From Nostoc sp. UCD121 (GTDB taxonomy: Bacteria; Cyanobacteriota; Cyanobacteriia; Cyanobacteriales; Nostocaceae): a stretch of 64,000 bases of DNA. Below the pieces are notes generated by a model. It saw only the letters and a list, made by a program, of their open reading frames with translations, ran no database searches and had not been told where the DNA came from. Of the stretch, positions 1-11,256 are shown in pieces. The first letter of the stretch is position 1; each line of letters begins with the position of its first letter. Both the position numbers and the translations under genes were made by a program. The stretch is from contig NZ_JACKZS010000007.1 of the NCBI RefSeq assembly GCF_014222285.1, forward strand, positions 26,588-90,587, given 5' to 3'.

Positions 1-1
1 C

Positions 2-3000
2 TATGAAGGAGCGGTGGAATACATTGTTAGCACTGGCACTGACATCACCGATCGCAAACGAGTACAACAGCATTTAACTGCACAATATGCTGCAACCCGC
101 GTTTTGGCAGATTCTACCACAATCAACGAGGCTAACCCTCGAATCTTACAAGGAATCTGCGAGAGTTTAGGATGGGATTTAGGTGAAATCTGGATGGTCG
201 ATCAGCAAGCAAATGTGCTGCGTTTTCTTTCCATCTGGCATAAAGCATCCCTTGAAGTGCAAGAATTTGAAGCACTGAATCGGCAAACCACATTTATAGA
301 AGGAATTGGACTACCTGGGCGTGTCTGGGCTAGTTCTGAAGCTGTTTGGCTTACTGATGTCGTCACGGATCTGAATTTTCCTCACTTCAAAATTGCGGCT
401 CAAGTAGGGCTACACGCAGCTTTCGGTTTTCCAATTCGGACTGGTAACAAAATTCTAGGCGTGATTACCTGCTTCAATCGTGAAATCAAACCTCCTGACC
501 AAGATTTAGTTAACACGATGAATTCTATTGGTGAACAAGTGGGCCAATTTATTCAGCGTAAGCGGGCTGAAGAGGAATTACAACGCCAAAACTTGCGATC
601 GCAACTTTTTACCGAAATCACCCTCAAAATTCGCCAGTCTTTGCAAATCGACGAAATTCTCGAAATCACTGTCAAGGAAGTGCAAAAGATTCTTCAAACT
701 GACCGAGTTTTAATCTATCAGCTTTTACCAGATGAGTCTGCAACCTCCGTTGTTGAAGCTGTAATTTCTGGCTTACCAGAGATTAAAGAGCAAACTATCA
801 CCGCCCCTTACTTACGAGCAGAATACCTGCAACAGTACTATCTACAAAAGTACCGTCAAGGAGAGATTTTAGGACTGGCTGAGTTAGATTTACTCGAAGT
901 CCAACAAAGTGACCTGAAATTAATCCAACAGTTTGGGGTCAAAGTCAACTTTGTTGTACCTATTTTGGTCAAAGAAGAACTTCGCGGTTTGCTCATAGTC
1001 CATCAGTGTGATGATTCTCACCAATGGTCTAGTTTTGAAACTCATCTTTTGCGGCAAATAGCTGACCAAGTAGGCATTGCTTTAGCCCAAGCTCAACTTT
1101 TAAAAGCAGAAACTCGTCAGCGAGAAGAACTTGAAATTGCCCGTCACCAAGCGGAATTAGCTTCTCAGACTAAAAGTGCTTTTTTGGCAAATATGAGTCA
1201 TGAAATTCGCACTCCCATGAATGCTGTCTTGGGGATGACCAGTTTGGTTTTAGATACTCCCTTAAATCCAGAACAACGAGATTTTATTGAAACAATTCGG
1301 ATTAGTGGAGATGCCCTTTTAAGTTTAATCAATGAGATTTTGGATCTTTCCAAACTTGAGGCCGGAGAAATGGCTCTCGAAACTCTAGATTTTAACCTAT
1401 CCACTTGTGTTGAAGAAGTGGTAGGATTATTGGCTACATCAGCCCATAGTAAGGGGTTAGAAATTGCTGCACTACTTTATAGCAACGTCCCTATTCACCT
1501 CAAAGGCGATGCTAGTAGGTTACGGCAAATTCTGATGAACCTAATTAGCAACGCTATTAAGTTCACTAGCGTTGGTGAAGTCGTAGTGCAAGTAGAATTG
1601 CGATCGCCTTTGGCAAAGGCATCGCTTTCTTCTACAACAGCCACCATCCATTTTGCCATCAAAGATACAGGTCTTGGCATTAGCCCTGAAGACCAACACA
1701 AAATCTTTACGCCATTTACCCAAGTGGATGCTTCTACCACTCGCAAGTATGGTGGTACCGGTTTAGGATTAGCCATCTGCAAACAACTGGTGACTTTGAT
1801 GGGAGGAGTTATTGGTGTGGAAAGTCAGAGGGGGAAAGGATCTAAGTTTTGGTTTGAGGTGCCTTTTGCCAAACAACTTCAACCTGTTTTGCCAAACTCC
1901 AATAGCTTCTTGCCTGCGACACGTTACACGAAGGTCAAGAGCGAAGACGGATTTTTGAACAATCGCCGCTTGTTAGTAGTAGATAGTAATGCTACTAATT
2001 GCAAAATTATCTATCATCAAGCTATCGGTTGGGGAATGCAGGTAGATCAAGCTGACAGTATTGCTGCTGCACTCATTGCTATTCAGGAAGCTTGTGAGTG
2101 TGGTAATTCTTATGATGTCGTCTTGCTTGATATGCAAATGGCTCAAACTTCTGGCATAACTTTAGAAGAACAAATTAAAGCCAATTCTGCAACTGCTAAG
2201 ATACCTTTGATTATACTCACCTCTATTAATCAACGTGCCCAATTGCAACGGGCGCTCAAAATAGGATTTGCTGCTTACTTAGTCAAACCCGTTAAGCCCT
2301 CTCGACTCCTTGATACCATTATGAATATTCTAAAAACTCAGCCTCAACCAGAAGAAGGGTCTAAAGGAAGAAGGCTAGACGCTACCACAAAAATCTCAAG
2401 TACAGAAACTTCCAGCATTCCTACTTCCTCTGCACCTAACCCCTCTACTCAATTCCAGTTAAAAATTCTCTTAGCTGAAGATAATTTGGTGAATCAAAAA
2501 GTCGCCCTGAAGCAACTTCAGAGTTTAGGCTACAAAGCCGATGTTGCTGCCAATGGAGAGGAAGTTTTGCAGCTATTAGAAAAAATTCCTTATGATTTGA
2601 TTCTAATGGATTGCCAAATGCCAATTCTTGATGGCTTAGAAACCACAAAAGAAATTCATCGTTGGCAAGAAGACGCTTTTGTTCTGCGTCGTCGTCCTGT
2701 GGTGATTGCGATGACGGCTAATGCGATGAAAGAAGACCAACAAATGTGTCTCAATGCAGGAATGGATGACTATCTGAGTAAGCCAGTGTTTAAAGAAAAA
2801 TTGGCTGCTACTCTAGAACATTGGACAGGCGTTATCTTCTCTAAACAAGAGGCAGTTGTTGATGAACAGACAGCTTCCACCACAAACAACGACACAATTG
2901 ACCTAGCAATTGATTGGGAACACTTGCATCGGATATCGGAAAATGATGGAGAATTTGAATTAAATCTATTGCAAATATACCTTGAAGATGTTGAACCCCG

Positions 3001-3238
3001 TTTAGAGATCATGATTGCAGCGATCGCATCTGATGACTTTGGGCAAATTGCGCGAGAAGCTCATCACCTTAAAGGTGCTAGTGCCAATGTTGGAGCCACA
3101 GCTATGTATCTAGCAGCTGAAAAACTAGAAAAGTTAGCTTACGAGCAAGAGCTTAGAGATGCTACTAACTTAGTTTTAGAGTTAAAAGAATTTGTCAACT
3201 CTATGCAAGACTTTTTAACAAGAAAGACTTCAGTCTGA
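2..3238 (+). CDS. Hybrid sensor histidine kinase with two receivers and HPt (5' end outside window)
   Basis: The frame is open at the left edge: codons before the GTG at 14 continue the end of a PAS/PAC domain (TGTDITDRK), so the true start lies outside. Domains, numbered from that GTG: PAC tail (1-20), GAF (~25-185), second GAF (~200-365), HisKA with SHEIRTPMN (His ~396), HATPase (~495-625, NLISNAIKF and DTGLGIS), a degenerate receiver (~655-775, LDMQM, Asp ~706), a canonical receiver (~820-945, MDCQMP, Asp ~866) and a C-terminal HPt (AHHLKG, His ~1017). This is the layout of a phosphorelay sensor that passes phosphate His-Asp-His. The first receiver lacks the usual acidic pair near its start and may be structural. 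The signal sensed by the GAF domains cannot be read from the sequence. Confidence 0.95.
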   Translation, partial: YEGAVEYIVSTGTDITDRKRVQQHLTAQYAATRVLADSTTINEANPRILQGICESLGWDLGEIWMVDQQANVLRFLSIWHKASLEVQEFEALNRQTTFIEGIGLPGRVWASSEAVWLTDVVTDLNFPHFKIAAQVGLHAAFGFPIRTGNKILGVITCFNREIKPPDQDLVNTMNSIGEQVGQFIQRKRAEEELQRQNLRSQLFTEITLKIRQSLQIDEILEITVKEVQKILQTDRVLIYQLLPDESATSVVEAVISGLPEIKEQTITAPYLRAEYLQQYYLQKYRQGEILGLAELDLLEVQQSDLKLIQQFGVKVNFVVPILVKEELRGLLIVHQCDDSHQWSSFETHLLRQIADQVGIALAQAQLLKAETRQREELEIARHQAELASQTKSAFLANMSHEIRTPMNAVLGMTSLVLDTPLNPEQRDFIETIRISGDALLSLINEILDLSKLEAGEMALETLDFNLSTCVEEVVGLLATSAHSKGLEIAALLYSNVPIHLKGDASRLRQILMNLISNAIKFTSVGEVVVQVELRSPLAKASLSSTTATIHFAIKDTGLGISPEDQHKIFTPFTQVDASTTRKYGGTGLGLAICKQLVTLMGGVIGVESQRGKGSKFWFEVPFAKQLQPVLPNSNSFLPATRYTKVKSEDGFLNNRRLLVVDSNATNCKIIYHQAIGWGMQVDQADSIAAALIAIQEACECGNSYDVVLLDMQMAQTSGITLEEQIKANSATAKIPLIILTSINQRAQLQRALKIGFAAYLVKPVKPSRLLDTIMNILKTQPQPEEGSKGRRLDATTKISSTETSSIPTSSAPNPSTQFQLKILLAEDNLVNQKVALKQLQSLGYKADVAANGEEVLQLLEKIPYDLILMDCQMPILDGLETTKEIHRWQEDAFVLRRRPVVIAMTANAMKEDQQMCLNAGMDDYLSKPVFKEKLAATLEHWTGVIFSKQEAVVDEQTASTTNNDTIDLAIDWEHLHRISENDGEFELNLLQIYLEDVEPRLEIMIAAIASDDFGQIAREAHHLKGASANVGATAMYLAAEKLEKLAYEQELRDATNLVLELKEFVNSMQDFLTRKTSV

Positions 3239-3542
3239 ATTCTGTACAAGTAGCGGATAAATATGTGAATTTAAGTCCCACACTAATTAATTCTGAATTC
3301 TACATTTTTTTTAATCATAAATAAAGTAACAAATCCCACCATTTTAGTTACCCATCAAAAATGATGAGGTATTAATTCCAAATTAATATAGAAAATAGCC
3401 TTGATACAATCATACCAATAAAAAATTTTAGCATTTACAGAAAGAAAGCTAGCATAGAATCTTCCTACACTCCAGCAACTTTAGCTGATATAGTAACTGA
3501 TACCGCCATTACTTGGCTAATTATCATTATTCAAGAGGTCTT

Positions 3543-3968
3543 ATGAAACGCTTAATCTACATCATCCCTGTTACTGCAATTAGCTTACTGACATTGGTAG
3601 GATGCAATAGCGATCAAAAATCCACCACCCAAACTCCTACTACCACAGAAACCACTAAGGCAACAACGGTATCTAAAACTCCTAGCGCTACGCAGGGAGG
3701 TTTTGATACTTTGGCCGGTGTCGTTACAAATACAAAAACTGCGGTGCAAGCCGGAAACTTTGACAAAGCTCAACAGGAATTTAATAAGTTTGAAAATTCT
3801 TGGTCTAAAGTTGAGGATGGTGTCAAAACTAAATCTTCAAAAACCTATAATGTCATCGAAGATACTGTTACCCAAGTAAAGGGTTCGCTGAAAGCAAAAG
3901 ATAAAGCGAAATCTCTTAAAGGCTTACAAACACTTGAAACAAACATTGCCACTGCTTCTAAAAAGTAA
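3543..3968 (+). CDS. Small lipoprotein with a helical FTR1-N-like domain
   Basis: The start is the ATG at 3543, preceded by AAGAGGT eight bases upstream; an in-frame ATG at 3513 has no such site. The 141-residue product has a short positive N-terminus, a hydrophobic stretch and a lipobox (LTLVGC), so it is probably exported and lipid-anchored. A Thr/Ser/Lys-rich linker follows, then a helical domain with the pattern FxxxWxxVEDGVxxxSxxxYxxIED. I recall this pattern from the periplasmic N-terminal part of FTR1-type iron permeases and related small cyanobacterial proteins; that is memory, not a search. No iron gene is adjacent. The role is unknown. Confidence 0.75.
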   Translation: MKRLIYIIPVTAISLLTLVGCNSDQKSTTQTPTTTETTKATTVSKTPSATQGGFDTLAGVVTNTKTAVQAGNFDKAQQEFNKFENSWSKVEDGVKTKSSKTYNVIEDTVTQVKGSLKAKDKAKSLKGLQTLETNIATASKK

Positions 3969-4103
3969 GATCAAACTAAAATAGAGCAGGAGTCAAAAGA
4001 CAAGAGACACTAAGAAAAAGTCTTTATATCTAGCTTTGAGACAAATAATTCTGTAGTTTATCAAGTTGCAAACTGCTATAGTTTCCACTGGAGATTTTGG
4101 ATA

Positions 4104-4379
4104 ATGCGTTCATTTCGCAAATATCACCGGACTCTGGCGATTATTTTGGCTTTACCGCTTGCTGTAACATTGTTAACTGGTATTGCAGCTACCCTGGTAG
4201 GTGAGTGGTCAGCTAACATTGGAGTTCCCCGTAGTCTACTACTTTCAATTCATCGTGGTGAAATCTTGGGTTTACAAGGAATTTACCCGATTTTGAACGG
4301 ACTAGGACTATTAGGGTTGCTGGTTACTGGATTAAGTATGACTAGTTTGTTTGGTAGAAAAAGACCAAAATCTGAGTAA
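4104..4379 (+). CDS. PepSY-associated-type small membrane protein
   Basis: A 91-residue protein. It begins RKYHRTLAIILALPLAVTLL, the signature of the first membrane helix of PepSY-TM (iron-reductase-like) proteins, and has a second hydrophobic segment near residues 60-80 followed by a basic tail. It is far shorter than PepSY-TM proteins (about 400 residues) and lacks the periplasmic PepSY domains. It is therefore a two-helix inner-membrane protein of a kind common in cyanobacteria. It follows the lipoprotein gene on the same strand with a 135 bp gap, so independent transcription is possible. Confidence 0.7.
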   Translation: MRSFRKYHRTLAIILALPLAVTLLTGIAATLVGEWSANIGVPRSLLLSIHRGEILGLQGIYPILNGLGLLGLLVTGLSMTSLFGRKRPKSE

Positions 4380-4600
4380 GGATTGGTCAAAAGCGATCGC
4401 AGTCTTTTAAGATATCAAGTCAGTTCCCCTGCGATCGCAAAAGTGAAATCAAGCCATAATCTATTGTCTCCAGTGCTGTAAAACTCATTGTAAAAGCAGC
4501 TTTAAAGTTCTTGCTCCTGCTTCAGAACGGACTAGAATTTGGATAGACATAACTTTGATAAGTAATACCTGTGACAAGCCGCTAAGAGCGCCTAAGCAAT

Positions 4601-5239
4601 CTACAAAAACAGAGATTGAACAGTCAGATCCTTCTGGGTGATGCTGAAGTTATGTTGTTCTGCTGTCGCAACGAATGAAACGATCGCTTCACACGCTACT
4701 GCAACGGTTAACATCACCAGGTTTCGTGCCAACGGATAATCACAGACATCATCATTAACCTCAGAAGGAACGCGATAAACGTCATTCCAAATCACTTCTG
4801 CATAATCAGCCGATAGTCCAGCATGAAGACAAGGTATGCTTAATTTTTCAGCATAATTTTTTACTGCTTGACGTGCCACACTATTATCAAAGACATCGAT
4901 AATTAGCTGGCTGTCTTTGAGTAGTTGAGTTGTATTTGCTGGTGTTAACTCCTTTGTTTTAGCATCAACTTTAGTACCAATTGCTCGATATAAATTGTTC
5001 GCTAAAATCTTAGCCTTGAACGCTCCAACATCAGAACGGTAGTAAGGCTGAGTTGAAAGGTTACGCTCCTCAATGCGATCGCGATCAATCACTGTAAGTT
5101 TATCAAAACCAGAGCGAGCTAAGTTTTCCGCAATGTTAGCTCCTAATGCTCCAGCGCCACAAATTGTTACAAAATAGTTTTTTAATTTTGCCATCACAGC
5201 ATTGGTGCGGTAAAGCTGTTCGTGAAAAAAGATACTCAT
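4601..5239 (-). CDS. ThiF/MoeB-type E1-like adenylating enzyme
   Basis: The 212-residue product has an N-terminal Rossmann nucleotide site (CGAGALGANIAENLARSG), the acidic turn after beta-2 (VIDRDRIEERNL, the D-R-N signature of E1/ThiF enzymes), a following Lys (GAFKAKI) and IIDVFDNSVAR. The family adenylates the C-terminus of ubiquitin-like sulfur carriers or modifiers. No CxxC zinc pairs are present. A Cys in the segment DDVCDYPLARN is a candidate for the thioester Cys, but this is inference. It is the last gene of the minus-strand run that includes the Ro-like protein, the Y-RNA-like elements and a small possible beta-grasp protein (10731-10931). The gap to the gene before it is 26 bp and is filled by TAATTCG-type repeats. 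Confidence 0.85.
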   Translation of the reverse strand: MSIFFHEQLYRTNAVMAKLKNYFVTICGAGALGANIAENLARSGFDKLTVIDRDRIEERNLSTQPYYRSDVGAFKAKILANNLYRAIGTKVDAKTKELTPANTTQLLKDSQLIIDVFDNSVARQAVKNYAEKLSIPCLHAGLSADYAEVIWNDVYRVPSEVNDDVCDYPLARNLVMLTVAVACEAIVSFVATAEQHNFSITQKDLTVQSLFL

Positions 5240-5265
5240 AATAATTCGTAGTTCGTAATTCGTAA

Positions 5266-6099
5266 TTAATACTCTTGTTTTTCCATGACACCCACTAAGG
5301 ATTGCAAGTCAAAATCGCGATCGCGTCCACTCAGGCAAATACCAGAACTGACAACAGTTAAATCAGTTTTAGCGATCGCACTACTATGGCGAACTCCATC
5401 AGCAGTTGTCCAATCGACTGTCCAATAATCGCTGCGATCGTGAAATTGATTTAATTTACCACCACCCATTTTCAAAGCCTTTCTCAATCGCTTTTCATCC
5501 TGTTGAGGTTGAGTAAATCCCTCCATACGGCGCGTTGCTAATTCATACACTGTGCGGATTTCTGGAGTGATGCCCTTAAACTGTAATTCCTCAGCAGGAA
5601 TGAGTTGCTTAACAGCAGATTGCAGAGTTTCAACAATTACCGGATCGGTACGGCGATCGACTTCCTCAAACCAGCATGAATGCCCATTCCAACGGGCAAT
5701 AATTTGCTCAAAGGTAACGCCCTCGGTAACTAAGTGGACTGCGATCGGCTTAACTACCTTCAACCGTTGACGCACATCTGCTTCATTGACGGGGTATGCT
5801 AACCAAGTTTGTTTTTGCAGTTGGTGTGCTAACCGCAGCCGTATTTGGGGAAAGTGTTGGAGGTATTCTGCAATTTGGGGTAAGTCTGCTTCTTCTATAA
5901 CCGTTGCTGTTTTCTCATTCACAGCCTGAAAGATGCCCCAACCTTCAAATTTACTAGGCTTTGGCGTGAAGGTGTAAACCATCCCGGCTACCTTTGTGCG
6001 AACTCGTCCACCCTTGACACAGGGTGCAAGGAATTGGGTGGTATGTAATTGCGCTTGTGCGATCGCTATTTGGTTGATTAGCTTAAATATATTAGTCAT
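5266..6099 (-). CDS. Conserved protein of unknown function in the Ro-like/E1-like run
   Basis: I take the ATG at 6099 (product MTNIFKL..., 277 residues); a TTG at 6111 would add four residues. I do not recognise the family. The N-terminal ~90 residues look like a small beta-barrel (GGRVRTKVAGMVYTF, then EGWGIFQAVNE); the middle is helical and basic (LRKALKMGGG); the C-terminal ~60 residues again look beta-rich (YWTVDWTTADGVRHSSAI, then VVSSGICLSGRD). It lies directly upstream of the E1-like gene with a 26 bp gap and downstream of RNA unit A. A role as the E2-like or RNA-binding partner of the E1-like enzyme is possible but unproven. Confidence 0.75.
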   Translation of the reverse strand: MTNIFKLINQIAIAQAQLHTTQFLAPCVKGGRVRTKVAGMVYTFTPKPSKFEGWGIFQAVNEKTATVIEEADLPQIAEYLQHFPQIRLRLAHQLQKQTWLAYPVNEADVRQRLKVVKPIAVHLVTEGVTFEQIIARWNGHSCWFEEVDRRTDPVIVETLQSAVKQLIPAEELQFKGITPEIRTVYELATRRMEGFTQPQQDEKRLRKALKMGGGKLNQFHDRSDYWTVDWTTADGVRHSSAIAKTDLTVVSSGICLSGRDRDFDLQSLVGVMEKQEY

Positions 6100-6224
6100 A
6101 ACTAATACCAATTTTCGAAAATAAGGCTACCAATGCAACCCTATAAAATCTGACTTTCTTAATTACGAATTACGTTCGCGTAGCGTGCCGGAGGCTCTAT
6201 TACGAATTACGAATTAATATAATT

Positions 6225-6429
6225 CTGCGTGCAAGTTAGTGGAGCATTGCGTGTTCTCAGTTACTAGAGGGACTCCGCTGGTGAGTTGTTACACACTCTT
6301 TAAAGGATGGCTGCTTTTAAGCCAACTTCCCAGGTTCTTCGCACTCCCCGTTCTCACACGCCCACTGCATTTGGCAGTGTTACCCTCCTCTCGTACTAGT
6401 ATGTAGGCTCCACAAGTTGGGGCACGCAG
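6225..6429 (-). ncRNA. Y-RNA-like unit A: sarcin-ricin loop plus GTPase-associated-centre mimic
   Basis: On the minus strand the element is closed by a lower stem CTGCGTGC/GCACGCAG (6422-6429 with 6225-6232), an internal loop (CCCAACTT opposite TAACTT) and an upper stem GTGGAGC/GCTCCAC (6407-6413 with 6239-6245), followed by the array motif CCTACATAC. The enclosed part starts with CTAGTACGAGAGGA (6386-6399), identical to the universal 23S sarcin-ricin loop core. Then come a 6 bp hairpin (6363-6379) and about 56 nt (6278-6333) matching the L11/thiostrepton-binding domain (E. coli 23S 1051-1108). The equivalents of A1067 and A1095 are kept. Its closing pairs CCAG/CTGG are swapped to CTGG/CCAG, so pairing is preserved. 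In rRNA these two elements lie some 1.5 kb apart. Confidence 0.85.
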
Positions 6430-6570
6430 GATATTTGTATAATACAACATACTACAGAATAAATGGAAAAGCGATCGCGGTTGTCATTGCTATAAAGTAA
6501 ATTAAGCTAGAATCATTTTCAGTAAGATAGAATTCAAAGGTTTCAAGTTGGATCTGCAAATAATATTCAT

Positions 6571-7530
6571 TTAGCATTCTTTCAAATCAGTGTAAAGTTG
6601 AGGTTCGATGAGAGAGTGTTGTAAAAGCATTTTTACAACTAATTTTAGAAATTTCTTGGCAGTTAAATCATCCTTTAAAACTAATAACTCTTTTGCAAAG
6701 TCTGGTTTACCACCGTGCGCTATATTACTTCTATAGGCGTAAAGTTTTTTCCAAACTGTACTTTCAGGTGTATTTCCAAAAAACTTAGAATAGTTGAGTT
6801 TCTTACTAAAACGCTTTGATAATAAATTTATTTTATTTGTAACTTGTCGTGTAATTGAATCTCCTGCATCAATTGATTTATGTGTAATTAAAAATTCAAT
6901 AATAGTAAATAGTCCAAGAACCTTGAATTTAGAACTATGAGGAATATGCTTGAGTTCTTGTAGCATATTAATAGCTTCTTTTATGTCTGGATACTTAATT
7001 TCATCTAACTGCTGATAATATTGGTATATTGAACCTATATCCTGTAAATTCGTATCATCAATAGATTCACTTAAAGGCAAACTCCTATTCATTTCATGGA
7101 AATAATTAAAGGTGTATGTAGGATTTTCCTGAATACCAAAAGTTTTGATTTCTTTATAATAGATAAACTGTAATCCAAATTCTAGTTCTATTTCTACTAA
7201 ATTTGCTGCCATGATTAAATCATATACTTTAGATATGCCGCCGTAAAAATTTAGTACATAATATTTCCAGTCTTGTGGTTCAAGATGTTGACCTGTAAGA
7301 CTGTTTTGTTGAAGCATATTCGTGTCTTCAACATATACTAATTCATAAGGAGATAAATTAAATCTAAAAAGTTGAGTAAAATGTCCTGAGTCTGAAAAAT
7401 ACTTTTTTATCTTGTCAATTTGGAAAGAGTCAGCTTTTTGAAAATAGCAATCTTCAAGAACTTTAAAAGGTAGATTGCAGTTGACATTGAGTAGGTTAGC
7501 TACAAAAGCAAAGCTAGTATTTTCTGACAT
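6571..7530 (-). CDS. HEPN-type (Apea-like) protein, possible RNase
   Basis: The 319-residue product has a long N-terminal region with no recognised motif. Its C-terminal ~130 residues are helical (GLFTIIEFLITHK, KKLYAYRSNIAHGG). RSNIAH fits the Rx4-6H catalytic motif of HEPN domains (Arg267, His272), in the context typical of the Apea-like subgroup. HEPN proteins are often metal-independent RNases in toxin-antitoxin and antiviral systems; others only bind nucleotides. The gene is clearly richer in A+T than its neighbours, which suggests separate acquisition. It sits between the Ro-like gene and RNA unit A on the same strand. Whether it cleaves RNA, and which RNA, cannot be read here. Confidence 0.75.
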   Translation of the reverse strand: MSENTSFAFVANLLNVNCNLPFKVLEDCYFQKADSFQIDKIKKYFSDSGHFTQLFRFNLSPYELVYVEDTNMLQQNSLTGQHLEPQDWKYYVLNFYGGISKVYDLIMAANLVEIELEFGLQFIYYKEIKTFGIQENPTYTFNYFHEMNRSLPLSESIDDTNLQDIGSIYQYYQQLDEIKYPDIKEAINMLQELKHIPHSSKFKVLGLFTIIEFLITHKSIDAGDSITRQVTNKINLLSKRFSKKLNYSKFFGNTPESTVWKKLYAYRSNIAHGGKPDFAKELLVLKDDLTAKKFLKLVVKMLLQHSLIEPQLYTDLKEC

Positions 7531-7612
7531 GGTATCTCAAAGCTTAGTGTTAATTATTTTAAAATTTTTATCAGGATGTGTTAGAAGTAACTACGACACA
7601 CCCTGATGTACT

Positions 7613-9058
<1,446 letters not shown>

Positions 9059-9064
9059 CTAAGA

Positions 9065-9116
9065 ATTTTGGATTTTAGATTTTGGATTTTGGATTGCAAC
9101 CTAAAATCCAAAATTG
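9065..9116. repeat. Inverted repeat of TTTTGGATTTT type
   Basis: Between the ribosome site of the Ro-like gene and RNA unit B lies a run of TTTTGGATTTT copies on one side of TTGCAA and its complement (AAAATCCAAAAT) on the other. It can form a hairpin in the leader of the Ro-like mRNA. Similar short repeats are scattered in Nostoc genomes, so a regulatory role is not implied. Confidence 0.6.
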
Positions 9117-9121
9117 CAGGA

Positions 9122-9233
9122 GGCAGATGTTGCACGCGGGGCGATCAAGTCACCGCGCAAGTTGTAGAAGCATTGTGTATAACTTGTGCAGAGTTATATA
9201 AGCTTCTGTGATCGGGGCGCAGCAACAACTGCC
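9122..9233 (-). ncRNA. Y-RNA-like unit B: isolated anticodon-arm mimic (GCA)
   Basis: The core (9155-9220) has GCGC/GCGC, a loop containing GCGCCCC on one side and AACTTGCGC on the other, and an upper stem AGAAGC/GCTTCT (9166-9171 with 9202-9207). Inside is one hairpin: 7 bp TATAACT/AGTTATA with a seven-base loop that on the minus strand reads CTGCACA. A seven-base loop with U at the 33-like position and GCA at 34-36 is an anticodon arm of tRNA-Cys type. An additional outer stem of 11 out of 12 pairs (9122-9133 with 9222-9233) frames the unit. It is the smallest member of the family and lies upstream of the Ro-like gene, so it may also act as its leader. Confidence 0.65.
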
Positions 9234-9402
9234 AATAACTATGTAGCAGTTCTAATTACTATGTGAAATTCTCTGTCTTTTTCTTCAACTTCGCGCACTT
9301 TGCGTCCTTTGCGGTTCGTTTAAAAAGTAATTTTTGCAACTCAACAAAGACACAAAGAAAAGACCGAAAGAGAAGTTGTCATCAATCATTAATGAAATAA
9401 AA

Positions 9403-9531
<129 letters not shown>

Positions 9532-9536
9532 AAAAT

Positions 9537-10262
<726 letters not shown>

Positions 10263-10382
10263 TCACGTTGTTTAAATGCAGTTGTACTAATTGAGTTGTC
10301 ATTAAACATGAGTTAGCTAACATCATTGAACTCCCCTCCGTATTGAGTAAAGGTTATAGATAAATACAATTCAAATAATTGA

Positions 10383-10523
10383 AATTCCGCACAAGTTAGC
10401 AAAGCAGTTTTCACAATTGCCTGTACCAATTTGGCTACGCTCCCATTAAAGGGAGCGACAGGAATCGAACCTGCGATCCGTTGCCGGATAGTGTGTAGGC
10501 TTTACAAGTTAGGGCGCGGAATT
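10383..10523 (-). ncRNA. Y-RNA-like unit D: circularly permuted class II tRNA mimic
   Basis: The lower stem on the minus strand is AATTCCGCGC/GTGCGGAATT, 10 pairs including one G-U (10514-10523 with 10383-10392); the upper stem GTAAAGC/GCTTTGC also has a U-G pair. The body is a tRNA in permuted order. It runs: anticodon-stem 3' half; a variable arm ATCCG-GCAA-CGGAT (10476-10489); T arm GCAGG-TTCGATT-CCTGT (10458-10474); acceptor 3' half CGCTCCC; hexaloop TTTAAT; acceptor 5' half GGGAGCG (10438-10457); D arm GCC/GGC with GG in the loop; anticodon-stem 5' half TTGTG. Thus the acceptor end is sealed and the tRNA is attached to the Y-like stem through its opened anticodon arm. The extra arm marks it as class II (Leu/Ser/Tyr-like). 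Confidence 0.82.
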
Positions 10524-10533
10524 AAGTCTTAAA

Positions 10534-10721
10534 TCATTCCGTGCAAGTTTAAGAAGCTTTTTACAGCTACGGCCGCTCTTACCAAATATTGGCAGTGGGC
10601 ACGCACGCTAAACCTGCGAGAGACTTAGAAATCATGCTTCGCTTATTCGAACGCTCGAACTTTACTACATTAGGGCCGTTATGAATGTGTATGTATGCTT
10701 CTTCTGTTAAGGCACAGATGA
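10534..10721 (-). ncRNA. Y-RNA-like unit E: permuted 23S helix 68-71 (H69) mimic
   Basis: The lower stem on the minus strand is TCAT+CTGTGC/GCACGG+ATGA with one bulged A and a U-G pair; the upper stem is AAGAAGC/GCTTCTT (10697-10703 with 10551-10557), followed by CATACATAC. The payload opens with ATAACGGCCCTAATGTAG, close to E. coli 23S ATAACGGTCCTAAGGTAG (3' half of helix 69 plus helix 70). It ends with GGTAAGAGCGGCCGTAGCTGT, cut here as GGTAAGAG then CGGCCGTAGCTGT, close to the rRNA just before and in the 5' half of helix 69. GGCCGT/ACGGCC pair (10569-10574 with 10674-10679). So helix 69 is rebuilt with its loop opened into the Y-like stem. The central ~80 nt are only partly explained (TTCGA/TCGAA hairpin, possible helix 71 analogue). 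Confidence 0.75.
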
Positions 10722-10730
10722 CTAAGAAAT

Positions 10731-10952
<222 letters not shown>

Positions 10953-11012
10953 TTACGAATTACGAATTACGTAGCTTGCTTCTCGCTTTTGGCGAGTATT
11001 ACGAATTCGTAT

Positions 11013-11223
<211 letters not shown>

Positions 11224-11256
11224 AAGCCTCTACATAACTTCAACCGCAGTCAAGTT

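Noticed and set aside
6225..6429. Fragment of a broken 23S rRNA gene
   Set aside because: Two segments that are ~1.5 kb apart in rRNA are adjacent here, helix pairs are compensated and not merely decayed, and the whole is enclosed by the array's own stem.
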